Positions 25,990 to 34,271 of a DNA stretch of 64,000 nt are shown piece by piece. This DNA comes from Hahellaceae bacterium. Its GTDB lineage: Bacteria; Pseudomonadota; Gammaproteobacteria; Pseudomonadales; Oleiphilaceae. The notes under the pieces are model-generated. The model was not told the origin of the DNA, made no database searches, and was given only the letters and a program-made list of their open reading frames with translations. The position numbers and the translations under genes were made by a program. Position 1 is the stretch's first letter. Every line of letters starts with the position of its first letter. The stretch is from positions 434,001 through 498,000 of the forward strand of contig JADJWY010000008.1 in assembly GCA_016716085.1 (NCBI GenBank), given 5' to 3'.

Positions 25990-26931
25990 CTATTTAAAGA
26001 GTTCCCCGACACTTTCCCCGGTGTGAATGCGTTTAATGGCTTCGGCAAGTAACGGCGCAACCGAGAGAACGGTCATTTTGTTCATCAGTTTGGCTGGCGG
26101 CAGGTCGACCGTGTTTGTCACCACGACCGAGGCCAGTTCTGAAGACGACAGTCGCTCGACCGCGGGTCCGCACAGGACTGGGTGAACAGCGCCGGCATGG
26201 ACACTGGCGACGCCCGCGTCATGCAGGGTTTTGACCGTGGACATCAAGGTGCCGCCGGTTGAGATTTCATCCTCAAAAATGATGGCATTCTTACCCGCTA
26301 CATCACCGACCACGTGGCCTTGCTTGACCTGAGTGTCGGAAACGCGGCGTTTATCAATGATTGCCATGGGAATATTCAGGCGGGTTGAAAATTTGCCAGC
26401 CCGTTTGGCACCCCCAGCATCTGTCGCGACCGCCACCATATTGGAGACATCGTAGTTATCGCGAATGTGATTGGCGATGGTGGGTATCGCCGTCAGATGG
26501 TCAACAGGGATGTTGAAGAATCCGTGCACCTGATCAGCATGAAGATCCATCGTCAACACGCGATTGGCTCCGGCTGTCTGCAGTAAATCAGCAATGAGGC
26601 GGCCGGTAATGGAGATGCGTGGCGCATCTTTCTTGTCAGAACGTGCATAGGAGTAGTAGGGTATCACGGCGGTGATGCGGCGGGCCGAGGCGCTGCGAAG
26701 CGCATCAATGGCGATCAACAATTCCATGATGTGGTCACTGACCGGATGCGTAAACGATTGCACAACAAAGACATCTCGTTCGCGCACATTGCTTTGAATC
26801 TGCACGAAAAGATTGTCGTTGGAAAAGCGAGAAATCTCCATGGGGCTGAGTTCAATACCCAGATGCTCACAGATCTTGTTGGCCAGTGCCGGATTGGAAT
26901 TGCAAGAAAAGACTTTTAACTGATCTTTCAC
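25990..26931 (-). CDS. Ribose-phosphate pyrophosphokinase (divergent type)
   Basis: PRPP synthetase makes 5-phosphoribosyl pyrophosphate from ribose-5-phosphate and ATP for nucleotide, histidine and tryptophan synthesis. The GTG at 26,931 gives a normal N-terminus (KDQLKVFSCNSNPALA, 313 residues) with GGTGGGG upstream; an ATG at 26,967 would add twelve unlikely residues. The ATP/Mg motif LTMDLHADQVHGFFNIPVD and the PRPP loop IIFEDEISTGGT are present. The flexible-loop region reads YYSYARSDKKDAPRISI, lacking the RQDRR...R-x-P-I pattern of the E. coli-type enzyme, so this may be a second, divergent copy; I leave the symbol blank for that reason. Confidence 0.9.
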   Translation of the reverse strand: MKDQLKVFSCNSNPALANKICEHLGIELSPMEISRFSNDNLFVQIQSNVRERDVFVVQSFTHPVSDHIMELLIAIDALRSASARRITAVIPYYSYARSDKKDAPRISITGRLIADLLQTAGANRVLTMDLHADQVHGFFNIPVDHLTAIPTIANHIRDNYDVSNMVAVATDAGGAKRAGKFSTRLNIPMAIIDKRRVSDTQVKQGHVVGDVAGKNAIIFEDEISTGGTLMSTVKTLHDAGVASVHAGAVHPVLCGPAVERLSSSELASVVVTNTVDLPPAKLMNKMTVLSVAPLLAEAIKRIHTGESVGELFK

Positions 26932-27043
26932 AGAAGGCTTACCCCACCAATGACAGGTTATGATCAAGTAGAATTGCGGATAGTTTTAACGACTGCAAGT
27001 ACGGAAAGTATGGCAGGTGAATAGACAGATGGGAATCCGAATC

Positions 27044-27361
27044 ATGCGTAAAAATCTTAAGCCCCTTATCCTGGGAACGCTGTTAATGAGCGGCTGTAGC
27101 TGGGTCGAATTAAGACCGGAGGCCGTGGATGTATCGGTGGTGACCTCAGATGCAGTGGGGCAGTGTTCTTATAAGGGAATCGTCCAGGCGCAAACCAAAG
27201 CCAGTGTTGGCTTTTATGAGCGCAGTGCAGAAACGATTCAGAAAGAGCTGACAACCCTGGCACGTAATCAGGCTGCGGTGTTGGGCGCTAATCGCCTGGT
27301 GCCGGACTCCGTTATCAATACGGACGGGTCGCAACGCTTCAAGTCTTACCTGTGCCCTTGA
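27044..27361 (+). CDS. DUF4156-type outer-membrane lipoprotein
   Basis: A small lipoprotein of 105 residues with a lipobox LMSGC after a positively charged, hydrophobic leader (MRKNLKPLILGTLL). The mature part, rich in V and small residues with GQCSYKGIVQAQTKA and ending AAVLGANRLVPDSVINTDGSQRFKSYLCP, resembles DUF4156 lipoproteins of unknown function. I prefer the ATG at 27,044 since it gives a compact signal sequence; an upstream GTG (27,017) and ATG (27,029) are possible. It overlaps the start of the following pseudouridine synthase gene by 10 bases, suggesting coupled translation. Confidence 0.75.
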   Translation: MRKNLKPLILGTLLMSGCSWVELRPEAVDVSVVTSDAVGQCSYKGIVQAQTKASVGFYERSAETIQKELTTLARNQAAVLGANRLVPDSVINTDGSQRFKSYLCP

Positions 27362-28074
27362 GCGAGGCGCATGAGGCGGCTGGATCATTCCCGGGGCGGC
27401 TGACCCTGGATGATGCCTATGCGCCACCAACCGAGCCCTGGCTCGACATTCTTTACCATGACAAGGATATTGTGGTTTTGAATAAGCCTGCCGGCTTGTT
27501 GAGCACACCGGGCCGCGACCCCGCGCGTCAGGACTCAGCGCTTCTCCGGGTTCGGGCGCAATTCGGTTGGGCCGAGCTGGTTCATCGTCTGGATGCAGCC
27601 ACATCCGGTATCCTGGTGCTGGCCTTGAGGCGTAAGGCAGAGATTGACCTGAAACGACAATTTCACGAACGGCTTACTCAGAAGCGTTACCGGGCGAGGG
27701 TGCTGGGCAGGGTCGAACGGGACGAAGGGGAAATTGACTTGCCTTTGTTTCCAGATTTTGACCACAAACCGCTGCAAAAAGTCTGCACCGTCCATGGCAA
27801 ACCTTCGATCACCCGATTTCAGGTGCTGCAACGCTCAGCCACCACCTCTTTGTTGGAACTGATTCCAATAACGGGACGCTCCCATCAACTGCGGGTGCAC
27901 CTCATGGCCATAGGGCACCCCATTCTGGGGGATCGTTTTTATGGTGTAAACTCGGGCGCCAATGCGCTGGCAGATCGCCTGTTACTGCATGCGGAAAGCC
28001 TGACGTTTCAGCATCCTTATGATGGCCGGGAGATGCTTTTTAAAGCAGAGGCGAACGTCGACTCAGGTTTTTAG
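27352..28074 (+). CDS. rluA: RluA-family pseudouridine synthase (RluA-like)
   Basis: The 240-residue protein isomerises specific uridines in rRNA and/or tRNA to pseudouridine. The family core is complete: ILYHDKDIVVLNKPAGLLSTPGR, the catalytic HRLDAATSG motif with D81, KRYRARVLG, and ITGRSHQLRVHLMAIGHPILGDRFYG. The stretch DHKPLQKVCTVHGKPSITRFQVL resembles the same place in E. coli RluA (23S U746 / tRNA U32), hence the tentative symbol. There is no N-terminal S4 domain. Its GTG start overlaps the lipoprotein gene, and its stop overlaps the end of the convergent PstS-like gene by 4 bases. Confidence 0.85.
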   Translation: MPLSEAHEAAGSFPGRLTLDDAYAPPTEPWLDILYHDKDIVVLNKPAGLLSTPGRDPARQDSALLRVRAQFGWAELVHRLDAATSGILVLALRRKAEIDLKRQFHERLTQKRYRARVLGRVERDEGEIDLPLFPDFDHKPLQKVCTVHGKPSITRFQVLQRSATTSLLELIPITGRSHQLRVHLMAIGHPILGDRFYGVNSGANALADRLLLHAESLTFQHPYDGREMLFKAEANVDSGF

Positions 28075-28505
28075 GGGAGCCGGTAGAGGATTTTGATGCC
28101 TGAAAGAGAGGTCTCATTGTCCACTGCATCCAGATCGATGTAACCGATCGCGTTGTGTGTCGCTTTAACACGTTCCAGAACGGAAAGGTCGTCATTCTCA
28201 ATTTCGGGAATTCGGCCTTTGCCACTGAATAAATAGGCTGCCCGGTAGCCAGAAAGCTGGGACGGCGTCATGTCCATTTCTGCATGATAAAAGGTGGCGA
28301 GCGTAGGGCTGTCGACGGATTGATCCAGGGTCAGTATTTCTGTCCGCGAAGAGGGGAACAATTGCAGACGGCCCAGAAAAATTTTACGTACCTCGCTTTC
28401 TGAGAGCGACGCAAGGGGGTTTTGCACATGGGCAATCACCGCAATTTCTGCCTGTGCGGTTACGACTAACTGGCTCAGGAGGAGCGCAAGCAGGATGCGA
28501 ATCAT
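28071..28505 (-). CDS. Small periplasmic PstS-like phosphate/substrate-binding protein
   Basis: A 144-residue exported protein with signal peptide MIRILLALLLSQLVVTAQA. The mature part (LASLSESEVRKIFLGRLQLFPSSRTEILTLDQS, then LSGYRAAYLFSGKGRIPEI and THNAIGYIDLDAV) matches the short PstS-like/COG0226 proteins that contain roughly one lobe of a phosphate-binding protein. The ATG at 28,505 is chosen because it begins the signal peptide; in-frame codons further upstream run into the porin gene. It lies 10 bases after the porin gene on the same strand, forming a two-gene unit next to a divergent sensor kinase. Confidence 0.75.
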   Translation of the reverse strand: MIRILLALLLSQLVVTAQAEIAVIAHVQNPLASLSESEVRKIFLGRLQLFPSSRTEILTLDQSVDSPTLATFYHAEMDMTPSQLSGYRAAYLFSGKGRIPEIENDDLSVLERVKATHNAIGYIDLDAVDNETSLSGIKILYRLP

Positions 28506-28515
28506 GCGGCACCCT

Positions 28516-29760
28516 CTAAAAAACCAGGTCCAGCGTAAATGAAACCATCGATGTGGCATCGGTGGGGCTTGGATCTCCGTCTTCCGGGTAGAGGTTGCCG
28601 GAGGAATCATCACTGAAAATGAACTGTTGCCACTCTCCTTTGAGTGCGAGATTGGATAAAAGGTCAAGACGAAAGCCCAGCGTCAGCGTGCGCTCCTTGA
28701 TGATGTAGCCCTCAGCGGCAAAACGCGCACCTGATCTCAACGCATCGGCGGCCGGAATCTGACCAGCGGGAAGGAATTCGTAAGACGCTTCCAGGTCATC
28801 GAGGATGTGCTGTTTGACACTGTTCTTGTAGGCCCCAACCACGATATACGGCGTTAGCCGATCGACGCTGTACTGGATGGAGAGGTACCAGCCCTGGGAG
28901 TAGGTGCTGAAGCCCTCGTCAGGCCCCTCGACATAGTACCACTCCGAGGTTACCACCGTCGGTCCGAAATATGCCTGCAGGCCCAGGCCATGGTAATAGT
29001 ACCAGCCATTGTCCAGCGTCCAGTCCTGGGCCAGTTTTTCAAACCGGCTATCGTAGGTGGAGAGAAGCTGAAACCCATTGGTCAGTGGCGCAAAGCTGTC
29101 TGTGTAAATGTCTGCCCGCAGCGCCATCAACGCATAACGTAGCTTCAGAAAACCCTGTCTCAGGCTAAGGTTGGCACCAAACAGGGGTTCACCCGTAATG
29201 TGAATATCGTTGAATGATTCGTCCAGCACACCTCCATAGAATTGCATCTCGGTCTCGGCATCCAGCCAGTCGCCTGATTGTACATCCCGCGTGAGGGTGA
29301 AGTCGGTGCCATTAAAATTAGCCAGTGGATCAAAAACGGGGGTGTAGACATCGATCGGCGGTCTCACCCATACGTAGGAATAACCCACCTCGAGCGTGTC
29401 TGAATAAAGGTAATGCGGGGTTCTCAAACGGCCTGCCCGAATTCGCAGATCGGGTGCCATTTGATAGCTGAGGAACAACCAGCTGACCTGAGGCTCGTAG
29501 TCACTGTAGCTGTTGTAATTATACCCTCGGGAGAGCACCTGTCCGGTCAGTGAAAGACGATCCGCCAGGCGAGCCTGTCCCTGAAGCCCCAGCACGGTAT
29601 CGGTATCAACGCTCCATTGATTGGAATAATCGCCAAATCGCAGCACGGGGTCATTGACCTTTCCGGCGGCCAGGGACGCAAAACCGGAAAACCGAAAATT
29701 ATCTGATTCCAGAGCCAAAACCGGTTCGCTGATAGCCAGGCTCAGCAGCAAGCAGCCCAT
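28516..29760 (-). CDS. Outer-membrane porin-like beta-barrel protein
   Basis: The mature protein (about 400 residues) has alternating hydrophobic strands with many Tyr, Trp and Gly, starts LESDNFRFSGFASLAAGKV like a Gram-negative porin, and ends FTLDLVF with the terminal Phe typical of BAM substrates. A role in solute, perhaps phosphate, uptake is inferred only from the following PstS-like gene. The ATG at 29,760 gives a signal peptide without a positive charge; in-frame upstream codons would add I-R-H-A-T-S-I, but there is no ATG, GTG or TTG before a stop. An ATT at 29,779-29,781 lies 8 bases after GAGG and is a possible unusual start. Confidence 0.75.
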   Translation of the reverse strand: MGCLLLSLAISEPVLALESDNFRFSGFASLAAGKVNDPVLRFGDYSNQWSVDTDTVLGLQGQARLADRLSLTGQVLSRGYNYNSYSDYEPQVSWLFLSYQMAPDLRIRAGRLRTPHYLYSDTLEVGYSYVWVRPPIDVYTPVFDPLANFNGTDFTLTRDVQSGDWLDAETEMQFYGGVLDESFNDIHITGEPLFGANLSLRQGFLKLRYALMALRADIYTDSFAPLTNGFQLLSTYDSRFEKLAQDWTLDNGWYYYHGLGLQAYFGPTVVTSEWYYVEGPDEGFSTYSQGWYLSIQYSVDRLTPYIVVGAYKNSVKQHILDDLEASYEFLPAGQIPAADALRSGARFAAEGYIIKERTLTLGFRLDLLSNLALKGEWQQFIFSDDSSGNLYPEDGDPSPTDATSMVSFTLDLVF

Positions 29761-29897
29761 GATGGATGTGGCGTGGCGAATGATCTGATCCTCGCAGCGT
29801 GTGGCTAAAAATTAACCGCGCTGTTCCAGTATAGCAAAGGCTGGGGCGAGTCGGGTTCGCATTTTTGGCGGAATCACATAGGCTTAATGGAGGCGCA

Positions 29898-29942
29898 ATG
29901 CGCGAACTCTTTCAGGTCTGGCAACAGGGAGCGACCGGGTGA
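29898..29942 (+). CDS. Possible 14-residue leader peptide upstream of the hybrid kinase
   Basis: A short frame (ATG 29,898 to TGA 29,942) would encode MRELFQVWQQGATG. It has a strong ribosome site, GGAGG, a few bases before the ATG, and its stop overlaps the GTG start of the sensor kinase as GTGA. The kinase start itself has no good Shine-Dalgarno of its own, so ribosomes ending this frame could re-initiate on the kinase. No homologue is known to me. It might also be the remnant of a larger gene. Confidence 0.4.
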   Translation: MRELFQVWQQGATG

Positions 29943-31807
29943 CCAAACGGCAGTCCGTTCACTTTTACATTTTCGCCATCGCAGGGGTGGGCAGCCTGGC
30001 GTTCCTCGTCTACCTATCGGTTAATATGTTGCAGGCCCGGGATACGGAGCAGCGCGTCAATCAATTGACCCAGCGGGACTATCCCGTCATGGTTGAGCTG
30101 ACGCAATTGCTCACGGATGCCTATAACCTGAGAGAGGGACTGGCTAACGCCATTTTGCTCAGGAATCGCTTTTTGATTGATGACGTGCTTGAAAACGCTG
30201 GGCAGGTTCAGGCGCGTCTGCAACGGATTCGGGCACTGTCCCAGCAGCAAACCGGGATGTCGGATCAAACAGAAGCCCTCTTCAGCGCCTACCTTGATGA
30301 GGCGCGCGCACTGGCACTGGCGCTTACCACCGCAGAATTAAAATCCTCGACCGGGGAGGGGGGGCTGATTTCGTATCAGGAAAGCGCGACGCACACGCAT
30401 CAGGCTTTTGGCTTACTGGAAACCCAGATAAAAGGCTGGCTGGCCGCGCTCAATGCCGATTACGAGGCAGATATGCTGGAAATCGGTCAGCAGCTGAAGG
30501 GGACCTACCGTACCGCAATTATGGCGGGTTTACTGGTGATTATCGGGCTTGGCATCATGGCGTGGGGGATTGCTTCGCGCGTATGGGCGGCGATTGAGAG
30601 TTCGGATCGACTCAAGGAAGGCTTCCTGGCGACGATCAGTCATGAGCTGCGGACGCCCATCAACGGTATCATGGGGAATGTTGCCCTATTGAAAAAAACG
30701 GAACTGAGTTCTGAGCAAAAGGATCTGGTCGATTTGGCAAGAGTGTCTTCAATGGAAATGCTTAAAACTGTCGATGAAATCCTCACATTTACTGAGTTTT
30801 TCTCGGGAACCCCACCCTTACGACAGGAACCGGTGGATCTCCATGCCTGCCTGACCAACACGCTTCGTATCATGTCAGATGAGTGTCGCAAGCGTGGACT
30901 GGAATTTGTTATCGATATTGAGGCCGCCAAAGGCCTGACGATCCTGACCGATGAACCCAAATTGATTCATATTCTGCGCAGATTACTCGAAAACGCGTAT
31001 AAATTTACCCAGCAAGGCCGCATCGCATTCGACCTTAAAGCGATTCGCAATCCCTTCGACGAGACCCGGGCTGAGATTATGTTCTCGGTAACTGACTCAG
31101 GCCCAGGTATCAAACAGGCTCATATTGAGGCCATGTTCAGACCGTTTCACCAGCTGGATGGTTCATTTACGCGAAAGTATGGTGGGCTTGGAATAGGATT
31201 GGCCATTTGCAAGGCGGTCAGTGATTGCCTCAAGGGGCGTCTGAGCTTTGATAATCGGGCAGACAGTGGCGGTGCCATTGTCACCTTTCAGTTTCCGGCC
31301 ACAATTCAAAAGGCGTCGGCATCGGCATCGGCGTCGACATCGGCGTCGGCATCGGCGTCAGCATCGCAAATACCCCTGGAGCGTTCGGTCACGGTGGCGA
31401 ATAAGACCCCTGGTGCGCCGCCTTTGGTCCTGATTGTAGAGGATAATCGTGTCAACCAGGCGGTACTCGATAAAATGCTCAAAAAGATCGGTGCACGCAC
31501 CGCGCTGGCGGGTAACGGCGTAGAGGCGCTGGATCGATTGAAACTGCAGTCACCAGACCTCATACTGATGGATTGTCAGATGCCGGTCATGGATGGTTTT
31601 GATGCGACAGAGCGCATACGTCATTTAGGTGGCAGCCTGAGTCAATTGCCCATCATCGCGGTGACGGCAAATACGATGGAAGCGGATCGTCAGCGCTGCC
31701 TGAAGGTCGGGATGAACGACTTTATCAGTAAGCCGGTGGATTTGACGGTTTTAAAAGAACGTCTCGCTGCCTATATCAATCTACCCGAGGAAAGTGAAAA
31801 TGGATGA
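29939..31807 (+). CDS. Hybrid sensor histidine kinase / response regulator
   Basis: A 622-residue membrane signalling protein. TM1 (about residues 8-28) and TM2 (about 193-215) enclose a mostly helical periplasmic sensor region resembling four-helix-bundle input domains. Then come HisKA with phospho-acceptor H235 in SHELRTPINGIMGN, a HATPase_c domain with N, G1 (DSGPGIK) and G2 (YGGLGIGLAI) boxes, a low-complexity Ala-Ser linker (residues 459-476), and a receiver domain with D545 in LILMDCQMPVMDG and the conserved lysine in SKPVD. There is no HPt domain, so phosphotransfer must go through a separate protein. It is divergent from the porin/PstS-like pair, and its end overlaps the DUF1244 gene. 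Confidence 0.93.
   Translation: MTKRQSVHFYIFAIAGVGSLAFLVYLSVNMLQARDTEQRVNQLTQRDYPVMVELTQLLTDAYNLREGLANAILLRNRFLIDDVLENAGQVQARLQRIRALSQQQTGMSDQTEALFSAYLDEARALALALTTAELKSSTGEGGLISYQESATHTHQAFGLLETQIKGWLAALNADYEADMLEIGQQLKGTYRTAIMAGLLVIIGLGIMAWGIASRVWAAIESSDRLKEGFLATISHELRTPINGIMGNVALLKKTELSSEQKDLVDLARVSSMEMLKTVDEILTFTEFFSGTPPLRQEPVDLHACLTNTLRIMSDECRKRGLEFVIDIEAAKGLTILTDEPKLIHILRRLLENAYKFTQQGRIAFDLKAIRNPFDETRAEIMFSVTDSGPGIKQAHIEAMFRPFHQLDGSFTRKYGGLGIGLAICKAVSDCLKGRLSFDNRADSGGAIVTFQFPATIQKASASASASTSASASASASQIPLERSVTVANKTPGAPPLVLIVEDNRVNQAVLDKMLKKIGARTALAGNGVEALDRLKLQSPDLILMDCQMPVMDGFDATERIRHLGGSLSQLPIIAVTANTMEADRQRCLKVGMNDFISKPVDLTVLKERLAAYINLPEESENG
31313..31366 (+). repeat. Hexanucleotide tandem repeat encoding an Ala-Ser linker
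   Basis: Nine consecutive six-base units of the type GC(G/A)TC(G/A), one altered to ACATCG, encode alternating alanine and serine (one Thr) between the kinase and receiver domains of the hybrid sensor. The repeat keeps frame for any change in copy number, so slippage would alter linker length without breaking the protein. Confidence 0.9.
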
Positions 31808-32093
31808 GTTCCATCAGGTTCAGGCAGAAGCTGCAGCCTTTCGGCGCTTGGTTAAACTCCTGAGAGACAAGCCTGACGTCCAGAATATTGATCTGATGAA
31901 CCTGGCCGGTTTCTGTCGGAACTGTCTGTCGAAATGGTACCGGGCCGAGCTGGAGGTGTTGGGTGAGACGATCTCCGATGCCCAAGCACGTGAGGCCATA
32001 TATGGAATGCCCTATGACGAGTGGAAAGCCCGCTATCAGCAAGAGGCCTCCCCTGACCAGTTAGCGGCGTTTAATGCGCGATCCGGTGGCTGA
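31800..32093 (+). CDS. DUF1244 domain protein
   Basis: A small 97-residue cytoplasmic protein of the DUF1244 family, function unknown. The family signature NIDLMNLAGFCRNCLSKWYRAE with its Cys pair, and YGMPYDEWKARYQ, are unmistakable. I chose ATG 31,800, preceded by GAGG/AGGAAAG at good distance; a GTG six bases upstream is the alternative. The start overlaps the end of the sensor-kinase gene by 8 bases, and the 3' end overlaps the end of the convergent metallophosphoesterase pseudogene by 23 bases. Confidence 0.92.
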   Translation: MDEFHQVQAEAAAFRRLVKLLRDKPDVQNIDLMNLAGFCRNCLSKWYRAELEVLGETISDAQAREAIYGMPYDEWKARYQQEASPDQLAAFNARSGG

Positions 32094-32828
32094 TGCTGTG
32101 CGGTAAGGCTTGACCCGCACGCTGTCTCTCCGTCTCTGGAAGGATATCAAGGCTGGGCCATAGGCCACTTTCGAGACTTTCGGCGTAGTGGGTCATTCCG
32201 ACCTCCCGCATTTTTTGCTGAGCACTGCGCCAGTCATAACTCAGCCGATTTAAGCTCAGATGCAGGGCGTTTGAGGTGTCCTGCTCAAGCAGGAGATACC
32301 AGACGTCGCGGGTGCCGTCATTGGCGGGAATACCTATCGTGCCAGCATTGACCCAGGTCTGCCTGCCTTGCGTCTGAATAAAAGGCAGCCCTGCATGGCC
32401 ACCCACAATCAGGTCCGTGCGCAGCTGAGTAAACTGATGCTGCTTCTCCGGCCAGGGTGTGGACTCAAAGATAAACTGGTTAATGAGCGTGCCGCTGCCA
32501 TGCACCAGTATTAAGCGGTGGTCGCTATAGCGAAGTGCAATTCGGCGAGGGAGCTGTCCCATCCAGCGACGGTTGGCGGGCGATATGCACTCGTTACAAT
32601 AACGATACCATTGAGGCGCGAGTGCGCTGCACCGTGTTCCTTCGTCAAAACCACAACCGCAGTCCTCCGCTCCCCGGAAGGATTTTCATTCAGATTAGTA
32701 TAGGTTTTTCGTGTAGGTGTGTGCTGTGAATCATTGTTACCAGTGCTGAAATTGCCATAGGGGCCCCCGAAGATCAGCACGGGATGATCAGGTTCACACA
32801 CGGTTTCCTGGCAAGGCTGCAGGATCAT
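32071..32828 (-). pseudogene. Disrupted metallophosphoesterase
   Basis: Two frames carry parts of one metallophosphoesterase. The start (ATG 32,828) encodes MILQPCQETVCEPDHPVLIFGGPYGNFS, a normal beginning for a subgroup of this family. About 30 codons later the matching sequence moves to another frame, open from 32,685 to 32,071: it reads SFRGAEDCGCGFDEGTRCSA, then ISPANRRWMGQLPRR, LILVHGSGTLINQF, DLIVGGHAGLPF and WVNAGTIGIPANDG. One extra A in the AAAA run near 32,683-32,686 would restore the frame. The middle also looks shortened: the expected TGD and GN(C/H)E metal-site motifs are missing. Its ATG overlaps the stop of the symporter gene (ATGA), so it was the third gene of that operon. Confidence 0.75.
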
Positions 32829-34240
32829 ATTGGCGATACCTGAGCCTGTCGGACACGCAGGCGCTGTTGAAGTCCGCCCAATGCGAAAAGGACACAGCCG
32901 CTCCCCATGATTGCCAGACCTATCCACAAGAGCTTGGTATATTTGTGCGCCTCACCTAGCCAGGCGCTGTGACCTGACGATTCAGTAAAGTATAGAATTG
33001 AGCCCGCAACCGCCAGAACAAAGGTGGACAGATATGACCAAACCGGGGTATCGGTTCGGCCTCCCCAGAGTGAAAAAAGAACCACCGGCGCGAGATAGAG
33101 GGATGCGGTTCCACTGACTGCCACAGCACTGAACAGGTCGTCGTTGCCCCAGAACACCATGGCAAGTCCGGCCAGCATAAACCCCAGCATAATAATCCTG
33201 CCATTGCGCAGGGTCGGCGCCATTCGCTGCATGTCAATGGCGATCAGCTTGGCTGAGCTGGCCAGTGTACTGTCCAGTGTCGACATGGCCGACACGAGCA
33301 AGGCCGCTTGAAAGAAAAACATTGCCGTCTCGCCCATGATTCGGGTCAGTGCGGGCTCCATGGCTTCGCCCTCTATAGCATTGTGACCGGCAAAAACGCC
33401 CAGTAACCCAAACGCCACCATGCACAGACTGCTGATCCAGGTGGCATGCAGAAAACTTCGTCGGGTTGTCTCACGATCCGCGAGGAAGCCTCGATCCATC
33501 ATGACGGGGTCGTGTAAGGGGTAGCTCCAGATCTGTAAGAGCGCCACGAGCAATAAAATCGGGCCCGGCTCTGAAATCACGAAAGGTTTGGCGGTGATGG
33601 CTGCCCAGGAAGGCAGATCCGCGAAAAAGGCATAGCCGCCCAGAATGAGCAGAACCACCAGGAAGATGGCCATTTGCACGACATCGGTTCGCAGCGAGGC
33701 GCGCAGACCGCCGACCATCGAATACAGCAGTGTCACGCTCGAAAACAATAGCACTGCGGTGACATAGTCCTGACTGCCGCTGGCGCCGAACAAGATGCCA
33801 ATTACCAGCACATTGGCGAAGACTTCACTTACCAGTCGCAGACCGATAACGACGTTGTAACAGTGTGTGCCGATGCTGCCAAAGCGTGCCTTCAGAAACG
33901 CCTGTACCGAGGTGAAACCGTGACGGAAACGCAGGCTGTCGATGATGGCGCCTCCGGTCAGAAAGCTAAGGTAGTAGGCGGCATAGGCCAGTGTTCCCCA
34001 AATGCCATAGAAAAAACCCAGGATGGCAGCATTCATCAGTGAGCGGGCAAAGATCCAGGTCGTCACCTGCGACAGTGTCAGGGTCCATAGGCCGGGCGCT
34101 TCACCAGACTCTGACTTACCTTCATAAAAGGAATGGCCGCTGCGGGCCGGGGCCGACAGCGTCACCGAAAGGATGGCTAAGCAGGCGGCGGCGACCGCGA
34201 GTGCGTGCTGGGATAAAAACGTCTGCAGCAAATCAATCAT
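32825..34240 (-). CDS. Sodium:solute symporter (SSS family)
   Basis: A 471-residue polytopic membrane protein with about 12-13 hydrophobic helices, resembling the sodium:solute symporter family (PutP/SGLT fold). Typical features are the N-terminal helix, WTLTLSQVTTWIFARSLMNAAILGF, YYLSFLTGGAIIDSLRFRHGFTSVQAFLKARFG, LLYSMVGGLRASLRTDVVQ (the very characteristic GG-x-x-A-x-x-T-D segment) and DRGFLADRETTRRSFLHATWIS. The transported substrate cannot be predicted. It follows the PQ-loop-like gene after 31 bases and is coupled to the metallophosphoesterase pseudogene. Confidence 0.9.
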   Translation of the reverse strand: MIDLLQTFLSQHALAVAAACLAILSVTLSAPARSGHSFYEGKSESGEAPGLWTLTLSQVTTWIFARSLMNAAILGFFYGIWGTLAYAAYYLSFLTGGAIIDSLRFRHGFTSVQAFLKARFGSIGTHCYNVVIGLRLVSEVFANVLVIGILFGASGSQDYVTAVLLFSSVTLLYSMVGGLRASLRTDVVQMAIFLVVLLILGGYAFFADLPSWAAITAKPFVISEPGPILLLVALLQIWSYPLHDPVMMDRGFLADRETTRRSFLHATWISSLCMVAFGLLGVFAGHNAIEGEAMEPALTRIMGETAMFFFQAALLVSAMSTLDSTLASSAKLIAIDMQRMAPTLRNGRIIMLGFMLAGLAMVFWGNDDLFSAVAVSGTASLYLAPVVLFSLWGGRTDTPVWSYLSTFVLAVAGSILYFTESSGHSAWLGEAHKYTKLLWIGLAIMGSGCVLFALGGLQQRLRVRQAQVSPI

Positions 34241-34271
34241 GGCACCTACCCTTAGGGTTTGTTTTTGGAGG

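Noticed and set aside
27044..27361. The lipoprotein as a displaced PelC.
   Set aside because: It is shorter than PelC (105 residues here), its sequence resembles DUF4156, and it lies outside the pel operon on the far side of an opposite-strand gene.
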